NCBI GenBank assembly: GCA_021296375.1
Contig: JAGWAQ010000124.1
Coordinates: 1-5,099 of the forward strand
Direction of reading: 5' to 3'
DNA: 5,099 nucleotides
Origin: Alphaproteobacteria bacterium
GTDB lineage: Bacteria; Pseudomonadota; Alphaproteobacteria; Puniceispirillales; UBA1172
Below, piece after piece: positions 1-5,099 of this stretch (the first letter of the stretch is position 1; the number at the start of each line of letters is the position of its first letter). The position numbers and the translations under genes were made by a program. Under the pieces are notes generated by a model. It was not told the origin of the DNA and did not search any database. It saw nothing but the letters and a program-made list of their open reading frames with translations.

Positions 1-1
1 C

Positions 2-1576
2 ACCCGCGTGAATAACAACGGCGAACGCTGCGATCGTTATCTTGATGAATCGCTGACGGAATATATTGACAGCCCCATTTATTACCCCGGCCCCCAGAAA
101 ACCTATATTCACCAGACGATTGATCTGGCCAATGACGCGGGATTGAGCAGTTATGATGGCACCGATGGCGGCACCATTATATGGAGCGCGCGGGTCAAAT
201 CCTCAAACGACATTTGCTCCAATGGCAGCTCAGGTTGCCCCGATAAAGTCTATTTTGGCGTGCGCAGTATTGTTGACGGCACCTCCACCGAAGATGCCTA
301 TGACGTCACTGAAAAATCCAATTGGAAAACCATTGACCGCACCACCACGGTGACAGAGCAACTCGACAGCATCAAATATTTTGCCGGTGGCCGTGACAAG
401 GCGGGCAGCGCATCTACCCGTTCAAAAGCCCCGGGGCTGAAGAATTTCAGCATGAAATACCGCTATCAGAAAGCCCAGGATCTGGTGGTGGGGGAATTGG
501 GGGCGACCGATCAGGACAGCACCAACACCCATAGTTTTGCCTTGTCCAGTGATGCCTCGGGCTTGTTTGAATTGCGCGGCAATCAACTCATCCTCAATGG
601 CGGCTCAGAGCTTTCAGCCGAAAGCCAGTCGAGCTACACCGTCCAGATCGAGGTGACGGACAGCGCGGGCGCGGTCTCCACCCTGCCGCTGACCATTAAT
701 GTTCAGGATGTCGGCACCACGTTGACGAAAACGACATCAGCCCTCAGCGCGACGGAAGGCACTGCCTTTACCAAGACCGTTGATTTCGGCCAGACTGGCG
801 CGACGGTGACCGGTGCTGACCTGCCGTCATGGTTGACGCTATCTGACCTCACCAATGGCCAGGCGCGGATCTCTGGCACGCCAGGTGAATCGGGCGAAAA
901 ATCCTTCTCCCTGACCTCCACCAAAGATGGCGAAACCACCACCACCTATTATGTGCTGACCGCGGCGGATGATTGCACCGGCTCCTATTGCACGAGCTTT
1001 GTGTCCTCTGCCGATACCGAAACCATTGCCGCCTATGCCTATTCCGGTGGCGCCCATACCATCGATAGCCAGACCTATGATGAATACGCCAGCTGGAATG
1101 ACCTCTACACCAATCTGTCGTCAGGCTCCGGCAGTTACCAGCGGGAGAACATTGCCCTCACCACCGCCAATGGCGGCGGTTCCTGGACAGGCAACATCAA
1201 AGTGTCGGTGGATTACACCAACCGCACGATCGAAAGCCTGACCTGGGGGACATTCTCGAACCATTCGCTGGGCAGTGCCTCGAACGCGTCGGGGGCCTTT
1301 ACCTCACGCGGGTCAACGAATTTTGGCACCGGCAGTGATTGCAGCACTGTTGGCGGTTGCTCTATTGCTGATACCGTCAGCAGTTTCACCTGCACCGGTT
1401 CATCGCAATGCACGGCGGATAACCATGGCTCCGTCAACACGACAGCGACGGTGGATTTCCAGCTGCTGAAGAATGGCAATGCCCATGCCGCTATCGGCGG
1501 GGTCAATATCACCGATACCGCCAATGGCAATCTTCAGGCGGCCAGCAGTGGCACCACCACGCTGGTGGCCAACTAG
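2..1576 (+). CDS. Cadherin/Ig-like domain surface or secreted protein, 3' part (5' end outside window)
   Basis: This is the C-terminal part of a large extracellular-type protein. The frame is open from the first bases; the GTG at 8 has only seven bases before it and no visible ribosome binding site, so the true start is upstream. Counting that GTG as residue 1, residues 1-155 form an unassigned, probably beta-rich region. Residues 159-235 look like a cadherin-type repeat (GELGATDQD near the start, YTVQIEVTDSAG near the end). Residues 237-318 resemble the He_PIG-type Ig-like domain, with LPSWLTL at 272-278 and ISGTPGESG at 288-296. Residues 320-522 are Gly/Ser/Thr-rich, with VDYTNRTI at 401-408, faintly like a lipocalin/TbpB-type barrel. 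Cysteines fall in close pairs (70/77, 323/328, 445/451, 462/468) that suggest disulfide loops and export. No sorting signal, autotransporter barrel or membrane anchor is seen at the C terminus. A role in adhesion or ligand binding is inference. The stop overlaps the convergent hydrolase stop. Confidence 0.8.
   Translation, partial: TRVNNNGERCDRYLDESLTEYIDSPIYYPGPQKTYIHQTIDLANDAGLSSYDGTDGGTIIWSARVKSSNDICSNGSSGCPDKVYFGVRSIVDGTSTEDAYDVTEKSNWKTIDRTTTVTEQLDSIKYFAGGRDKAGSASTRSKAPGLKNFSMKYRYQKAQDLVVGELGATDQDSTNTHSFALSSDASGLFELRGNQLILNGGSELSAESQSSYTVQIEVTDSAGAVSTLPLTINVQDVGTTLTKTTSALSATEGTAFTKTVDFGQTGATVTGADLPSWLTLSDLTNGQARISGTPGESGEKSFSLTSTKDGETTTTYYVLTAADDCTGSYCTSFVSSADTETIAAYAYSGGAHTIDSQTYDEYASWNDLYTNLSSGSGSYQRENIALTTANGGGSWTGNIKVSVDYTNRTIESLTWGTFSNHSLGSASNASGAFTSRGSTNFGTGSDCSTVGGCSIADTVSSFTCTGSSQCTADNHGSVNTTATVDFQLLKNGNAHAAIGGVNITDTANGNLQAASSGTTTLVAN
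1573..1576. other. CTAG shared by two convergent stop codons
   Basis: The palindrome CTAG supplies TAG as the stop of the plus-strand surface protein (1574-1576) and TAG as the stop of the minus-strand hydrolase (1573-1575). The two genes therefore overlap by four bases tail to tail, and no intergenic space remains for a dedicated terminator. Any termination signal of either transcript must lie inside the opposing gene. Confidence 0.9.
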
Positions 1577-2421
1577 GCCGGAGCTTGGCGGAAGCGCTGG
1601 GTCTGTTCCCCCAGCCCTTCAACGCCAAGCCGCAGCACATCGCCTGAGCGGAGGAAGACCTGGGGGGACTGGCCCATGCCAACCCCTTCCGGCGTGCCGG
1701 TGGCGATGATATCGCCGACGCGCAAGGTCATGAAACGTGACATGTAACTGATGATTTCAGCGACGCTAAAGATCATGTCATCGGTGCGTGAGTTTTGCCG
1801 CATTTCGCCGTTCAGCTCGCACCAGAGGGCGAGGTTTTGCGGGTCCTTGATTTCATCGGCGGTGGCGATCCATGGCCCGACGGGGCCAAAGCCCGCGGCA
1901 GATTTGCCCTTGATCCATTGCCCCCCGCGTTCGATCTGAAACTCCCGTTCCGACAGATCATTGATGGCGCAATACCCCGCCACATAAGACAGCGCGTCGG
2001 CTTCCGTCACATGGCTGGCCTCGCGACCAATCACCACCCCCAGCTCGACCTCCCAGTCGGATTTGGTCGAACCTTGGGGGATCATGACGTCATCATTGGG
2101 GGCGGAAAGGGCAGAGCTGGCTTTCGAGAACAGGATCGGTTCCGTCGGCCGCGCCATGCCGGTTTCATCAGCGTGGCGGGCGTAATTCAGCCCGACGCAA
2201 AAGAAATTCGGCACGTCGCTGACAGGGCAGGCGATGCGGCCACCATGAGGGATTTCCGGCAATCGCGACAGGTCGATCGCTTTCAGTGCTTCAAGTCGAT
2301 CCAGCGCCATCACGTCAGGGGTGATGTCATCGATATGCCCGCGCAGATCACGGTAAATGCCATTGTCATCCAGCGCCGCGGGAACCTCGTGTCCGGCCTT
2401 GCCCAGTCGCAGTAATTTCAT
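1573..2421 (-). CDS. Fumarylacetoacetate hydrolase (FAH) family protein, sugar-acid diketo hydrolase-like
   Basis: A 282-residue, apparently full-length enzyme of the FAH fold, whose members cleave or hydrate C-C bonds of diketo or keto acids with a divalent metal. Visible signatures are GLNYARHADE (77-86, with a candidate catalytic His83), the metal-ligand run DWEVELGVVIG (122-132, Glu124 and Glu126) with Asp155 in AINDLSERE, the KGK at 171-173 and TGTPEGVGMG (241-250). From memory of the family it is closest to proteins annotated as 2,4-diketo-3-deoxy-L-fuconate hydrolase or, less exactly, ureidoglycolate lyase; the substrate here is not proven. A TTG one codon earlier extends the frame, but the ATG is preferred because GAGGAGG sits five bases before it. 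The preceding dehydrogenase is not of the type expected in the L-fucose pathway, and no other sugar-acid genes are visible, so context does not confirm the substrate. It is the last gene of the minus-strand row. Confidence 0.92.
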   Translation of the reverse strand: MKLLRLGKAGHEVPAALDDNGIYRDLRGHIDDITPDVMALDRLEALKAIDLSRLPEIPHGGRIACPVSDVPNFFCVGLNYARHADETGMARPTEPILFSKASSALSAPNDDVMIPQGSTKSDWEVELGVVIGREASHVTEADALSYVAGYCAINDLSEREFQIERGGQWIKGKSAAGFGPVGPWIATADEIKDPQNLALWCELNGEMRQNSRTDDMIFSVAEIISYMSRFMTLRVGDIIATGTPEGVGMGQSPQVFLRSGDVLRLGVEGLGEQTQRFRQAPA

Positions 2422-2426
2422 CAAAA

Positions 2427-2433
2427 CCTCCTC
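2427..2433 (-). promoter_or_regulatory. Strong ribosome binding site of the FAH-family gene
   Basis: On the minus strand GAGGAGG is followed by TTTTG and then ATG. The five-base spacing to the ATG at 2421 is normal, whereas the alternative TTG start would leave only two bases. This decides the start codon and shows that the hydrolase is translated independently of the gene before it. Confidence 0.85.
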
Positions 2434-2482
2434 ATGTCATTGGGCAAGCTTACCCCATCCCGGCGCAGGATCAATCGTGATT

Positions 2483-3205
2483 TCAACCGGCGATCACTTG
2501 CCCGTCCCAGGCCAGTTGATGGCCGGAATCTTCAGCCCCCGCCCGGTTGATGACCGAAAGCAAATGCCCGGCGGCGGTTTCAGGGGTGAAGACCTCGTGC
2601 TTGACCATGCCGCGGAAAGGCGCCGACAGGGCGGTTTCCACCGTGCCGGGGTGCAGGCCAATGACAATCGCCGTGGGGGTTTTCAGCTTCAGCTCAATGG
2701 CGAAATTGCGGATCATCATATTGAGCGCCGCTTTCGCCGCGCGGTAGCCATGCCAGCCGCCGACGTGATTATCCGCAATGCTGCCAACCCGCGCCGAGAG
2801 GGCGGCAAAAACCGCCTTTTCAGGTTTCGCCAGAAGCGGCAGGAAATGCTTGGCGACAAGGGCGGGGCCGACGCAATTGGCGCGGTAATAGGCCAGCAGT
2901 CGATCCGCCTCAAGATGCCGCCAGGTTTTCTCCGGCGTCACCTCATCCCCATGGAGTTGCCCCGTCGCGTTGATGATCAGGTGAAACGGCCCAAGGGGGG
3001 TGAGGGCTTGCGCCGCCGCCGCGATGCTATCCTCATCATCAAGGTCAATAAACCCGTGGCCATCACCAGCCCGTCGCGACAGGCCATGAACAGCGGCGCA
3101 TCCCGGGTTGGCGTCAAGGGCGGTTACTAATGCCGCGCCAATGCCGCCACTGGCGCCGATAACAAGGGCGCGAAACCCGTCTGGAAAACTGGATAAATCG
3201 GTCAT
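2483..3205 (-). CDS. Short-chain dehydrogenase/reductase, C-factor (CsgA)-like
   Basis: A 240-residue single-domain NAD(P)-dependent oxidoreductase, full length for a classical SDR. The cofactor loop GASGGIG is at 17-23, SRR at 43-45 follows the second strand and may favour NADP, NATG is at 79-82, the structural Asn is Asn110, and the active-site YRAAK has Tyr154 and Lys158. The stretch around LSARVGSI (136-143), GGWHGYRAAK (149-158) and LHPGTVET (184-191) is typical of the C-factor/sniffer-like subgroup. The usual second Ser of the SS pair is Ala138, so Ser137 or Ser142 must act as the catalytic Ser. No signal peptide is seen, so it should be cytoplasmic. The substrate is unknown. The ATG is chosen because the Rossmann strand begins about twelve residues in; only a weak GAG lies before it. 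It begins 37 bp after the ligase stop on the same strand, so cotranscription is plausible. Confidence 0.9.
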   Translation of the reverse strand: MTDLSSFPDGFRALVIGASGGIGAALVTALDANPGCAAVHGLSRRAGDGHGFIDLDDEDSIAAAAQALTPLGPFHLIINATGQLHGDEVTPEKTWRHLEADRLLAYYRANCVGPALVAKHFLPLLAKPEKAVFAALSARVGSIADNHVGGWHGYRAAKAALNMMIRNFAIELKLKTPTAIVIGLHPGTVETALSAPFRGMVKHEVFTPETAAGHLLSVINRAGAEDSGHQLAWDGQVIAG

Positions 3206-3243
3206 GATCTCGATATAAGCGGCGGCTCGTGAAAGTGAAGGCG

Positions 3244-4887
3244 TCAGGTGATCCAGGTTTTCAAGGTCTCCACCGTATCGGCCTCCGCCGCCGGTTTGTC
3301 CCAGCGGATATGGGCAAAGCGCGGGAAGCGCATGGCAAGGCCGTATTTATGACGCGTTGACGGCGCGATGGAATCAAACGCCACCTCGACCACCATGGTG
3401 GGGGCCACTTCGCGCACGGGGCCGAATTTATTGGTGGTGTTCTGGCGGACGAATTGATCGAGCTTTTTCAGCTCGGCATCGGTGAACCCCGAATAGGCTT
3501 TGCCGACAGGCACCAGCCGCCGTTCCGCCCCGTCATCAATCCAGGCGCCAAAAGTGTAATCGGAATAATACGACGACCGCTTGCCATGGCCGCGCTGGGC
3601 GTACATCAAGACAACATCCGCCGTCAGGGGGTCACGTTTCCATTTGTACCACAGCCCCTTGATGCGGCCATGTTGATAGGCCGAACCGCGGGCCTTCAGC
3701 ATCACCCCCTCGATCAAGCCTGAGGCGCGGCAATCCTCGCGCCATTGCTCAAGTTCAAGCTGACTGCGGAACGGCAATTCTTCGGACATGTCCATCAGGG
3801 GGTGGTCAAGACGCGCCATCACCTCCGCCAGTTTTTCCCGGCGGTCTTCTATGGGCAACGGGCGGGTGTCGAGCGCGCCATCCATCAGCAGGTCATAAGC
3901 GCGGAAGAACACCGGCCGTTCGGCGATCAGCTTTGGTCCAGCCTTCTTGCGGTTCAGGCGGTGCTGGAGGGCGCTGAACGGTTCCACCGCATCAAGGGTG
4001 CCTGCCAGCAGTTCGCCGTCAAGGGTGCCGTGCCAATCGAGGGCAACGGTCAATTCCGGAAACGCGTCATTGATGACATCCCCCGAACGTGAAAACAGCC
4101 GCACCCCGTCTTCAGCGGAAGCCAGCTGGACGCGCGCGCCATCCCATTTCCATTCGGCGAGATATTCCGACGGGCTGATCATGCTGGTGGTGTCATCATC
4201 AATCGGATGCGCCAGCATCAGGGGACGGAAGACCGCGCGGCCATCCGCGGAAGGTTTCGCCCCGCGTCCTTCAAGCCAGGCGAAGAGTTCATCATAAGGC
4301 GGGGCGAGCAGTGGCCAAATCTCCTCAATCTCCTCCACCGGCGTGGCGTAGGTCTCCGCCAGCGCCAGCCGCAACATGCGGGCCGATACCCCAACCCTCA
4401 GCCCGCCGGTGATCAGCTTGAGCAGCCCCCAGCGTCCGGTTTCATCAAGCTGGTCAAGCCAGACGCGCAGATGAGCTTCGGCCTCAAGCTTGCTGCTGGC
4501 TTGCAGGCTGCGCACCACGTCATCAAGCCCCGGCCCTTCATGGTTTTGCCCGTCATGGTTTTGCCCGTGATCGTTTCGTTCATCCTCATTTTGATCTCCG
4601 CTGTTGCGGCGGGGTTGCCCCGGCCAGAGCAGGGCGGTGGTTTCCGCAAGATCCCCCACGAAGTCATAACTCTGGGCAAACAGCTCTTCGTCCAGAATAC
4701 CTGTCGCCAGTTGCCGCACGACCCCGCCCTTGACGCGCCCAAGGTCAAGATCTCCCGTCAGGGCCGCCACCCCCCAGCCGCGATCCTGCGGCGGGCATGT
4801 CGTCAGCCATTGGCCAAGATAGGTGATCTTGGCGTTGCGTTGCGGGGCAAACAGCAGATGTTCGAGCAAGGCTGAAAATCGTTTCAT
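3244..4887 (-). CDS. ATP-dependent DNA ligase of the ligase-associated DNA damage response module
   Basis: A 547-residue ligase that seals DNA nicks through an enzyme-adenylate. The N-terminal DNA-binding domain spans roughly 1-215, the adenylation domain 216-418 and the OB domain 419-547. All nucleotidyltransferase motifs are intact: motif I KWDG with adenylated Lys247, motif Ia SRSG (266-269), motif III DGE (290-292), motif IIIa FFRAYD (327-332), motif IV EGVMLK (393-398), motif V WYKWKRD (413-419) and a motif VI region RFPRFAHIRWDK (520-531). Length and the ending match the bacterial family found beside a beta-CASP exonuclease, and here the start codon overlaps that gene as ATGA. Known modules add an Lhr-core helicase and a metallophosphoesterase, not visible here. 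Residues about 92-120 form a hydrophilic Asn/His/Asp/Gly/Gln-rich insertion within the N-terminal domain, between AETTALLWP and LDDVVRSL, that I do not recall from relatives. The enzyme looks functional. Confidence 0.95.
   Translation of the reverse strand: MKRFSALLEHLLFAPQRNAKITYLGQWLTTCPPQDRGWGVAALTGDLDLGRVKGGVVRQLATGILDEELFAQSYDFVGDLAETTALLWPGQPRRNSGDQNEDERNDHGQNHDGQNHEGPGLDDVVRSLQASSKLEAEAHLRVWLDQLDETGRWGLLKLITGGLRVGVSARMLRLALAETYATPVEEIEEIWPLLAPPYDELFAWLEGRGAKPSADGRAVFRPLMLAHPIDDDTTSMISPSEYLAEWKWDGARVQLASAEDGVRLFSRSGDVINDAFPELTVALDWHGTLDGELLAGTLDAVEPFSALQHRLNRKKAGPKLIAERPVFFRAYDLLMDGALDTRPLPIEDRREKLAEVMARLDHPLMDMSEELPFRSQLELEQWREDCRASGLIEGVMLKARGSAYQHGRIKGLWYKWKRDPLTADVVLMYAQRGHGKRSSYYSDYTFGAWIDDGAERRLVPVGKAYSGFTDAELKKLDQFVRQNTTNKFGPVREVAPTMVVEVAFDSIAPSTRHKYGLAMRFPRFAHIRWDKPAAEADTVETLKTWIT
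4538..4567 (-). repeat. 15-bp perfect tandem duplication inside the ligase gene
   Basis: The unit tcatggttttgcccg occurs twice back to back (4538-4552 and 4553-4567). A degenerate third copy, matching at 9 of 15 bases by eye, follows at 4568-4582. Because the unit is a multiple of three it keeps the ligase frame and encodes the pentapeptide pattern NHDGQ/NHEG within residues 106-118, in a loop of the N-terminal domain. It looks like a replication-slippage product at a site tolerant of length change. Confidence 0.85.
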
Positions 4888-5099
4888 TCGGCGTCATCCT
4901 CATAGCCAATGAGCGACAAGGCCCGCGCCGTGATGCCTTTCAGGCTGAGCGCATGGATCAAGGCGTCTTCCCGCCCATGGGTGACCCAGACTTCCTGTGG
5001 CGCGATGTCATCAATTGTTTTCAGCAAATCTGCCCAATCGGCATGGTCCGACAGCACCAGTGGAAGCTCGACCCCCGATAGCTTGGCGCGCTGGCGAAT
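4884..5099 (-). CDS. Ligase-associated DNA damage response exonuclease (MBL/beta-CASP), C-terminal part
   Basis: The last 71 residues of a protein whose start lies beyond the right edge; the family is usually about 330-340 residues, so roughly a fifth is seen. Numbering from the first visible residue (Ile at 5099-5097), VELPLVLSDHADWADLL (10-26) carries the beta-CASP motif B His19, and VWVTHGRED (37-45) carries the motif C His41. The protein ends with LIGYEDDAE. This matches the metallo-beta-lactamase fold exonucleases that accompany bacterial ATP-dependent DNA ligases; the metal-binding HxHxDH motif would be in the missing N-terminal part. The stop codon overlaps the ligase start as ATGA, which points to translational coupling and a joint role in DNA end or nick repair. 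No other reading of this frame is as good: the spacing and wording of both His motifs fit the family. Confidence 0.88.
   Translation of the reverse strand: MRQRAKLSGVELPLVLSDHADWADLLKTIDDIAPQEVWVTHGREDALIHALSLKGITARALSLIGYEDDAE
4897..4901 (-). promoter_or_regulatory. Ribosome binding site of the ligase, inside the exonuclease gene
   Basis: GAGGA on the minus strand ends nine bases before the ligase ATG at 4887. It lies in the Tyr-Glu-Asp codons near the exonuclease C terminus. Together with the ATGA stop-start overlap it supports coupled translation and the chosen ligase start. Confidence 0.55.

Noticed and set aside
8..10. GTG at 8 as a true start of the surface protein
   Set aside because: The frame stays open to the edge of the window, there is no space for a ribosome binding site, and no signal peptide follows the GTG although the protein looks extracellular.
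1596..1615. Hairpin gctggg/cccagc with an eight-base loop, 20 bases past the surface-protein stop, as a possible terminator
   Set aside because: It has no T-run after it and lies in codons for a conserved C-terminal motif (VEGLGEQTQ) of the FAH-family protein, so it is most simply explained by coding sequence.
1795..3130. Long plus-strand open frames opposite the hydrolase and dehydrogenase (1795-2415 and 2357-3130)
   Set aside because: Both lie opposite well-recognised family proteins with intact motifs. Their translations are rich in Arg, Gln and Pro without domain signatures, as expected of antisense frames in GC-rich DNA.
3206..3243. Possible minus-strand promoter (TTCACT, 16-base gap, TATATC) before the dehydrogenase
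   Set aside because: Each box matches the consensus at only about four of six positions. The -10 box would lie six bases from the ATG, forcing a nearly leaderless transcript; chance similarity is likely.
4207..4875. Long plus-strand open frame antisense to the ligase, with a hydrophobic stretch (MVLPVMVLPVIVS)
   Set aside because: It is the mirror of the ligase codons. The hydrophobic run is just the antisense reading of the 15-bp repeat, and there is no ribosome binding site or recognisable domain.

Overview
The window looks like a gene-dense, moderately GC-rich proteobacterial chromosome, most likely from an alphaproteobacterium. The support is the bacterial ligase/exonuclease pair, the closeness of the FAH-family enzyme to proteobacterial sugar-acid hydrolases, and the tight gene packing. 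The genus cannot be named from the sequence. No tRNA, rRNA, CRISPR array, insertion sequence or integration site was seen, and no stretch over about 60 bases lacks a gene.

Layout: the left third (to 1576, plus strand) is the 3' part of a large secreted or surface-type protein. It carries a cadherin-like domain, an Ig-like (He_PIG-type) domain and a Gly/Ser/Thr-rich C-terminal region with paired cysteines. Its start lies outside the window. The remaining two thirds are a minus-strand row of four genes. In transcription order from the right edge these are the C-terminal end of a ligase-associated beta-CASP exonuclease (4884-5099, start outside the window), an ATP-dependent DNA ligase of the same bacterial repair module (3244-4887), a C-factor/CsgA-like short-chain dehydrogenase (2483-3205) and an FAH-family hydrolase (1573-2421). 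The exonuclease and ligase overlap by ATGA and are clearly cotranscribed. The dehydrogenase follows after 37 bp and the hydrolase after a further 61 bp with its own strong ribosome binding site. The hydrolase and the surface protein converge and share the palindrome CTAG as the stop codons of both.

How the genes work together: exonuclease and ligase belong to a known DNA damage module that elsewhere also has an Lhr-core helicase and a metallophosphoesterase. Here the two positions after the ligase hold metabolic genes instead, so the other two parts must lie upstream, elsewhere, or be absent. The dehydrogenase and hydrolase have no evident biochemical link to repair and are probably neighbours by rearrangement. 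The oddest local features are a low-complexity Asn/His/Asp/Gly/Gln insertion in the ligase, encoded partly by a perfect 15-bp tandem duplication, and the disulfide-prone unassigned domains of the surface protein. I found no convincing new multi-gene system.
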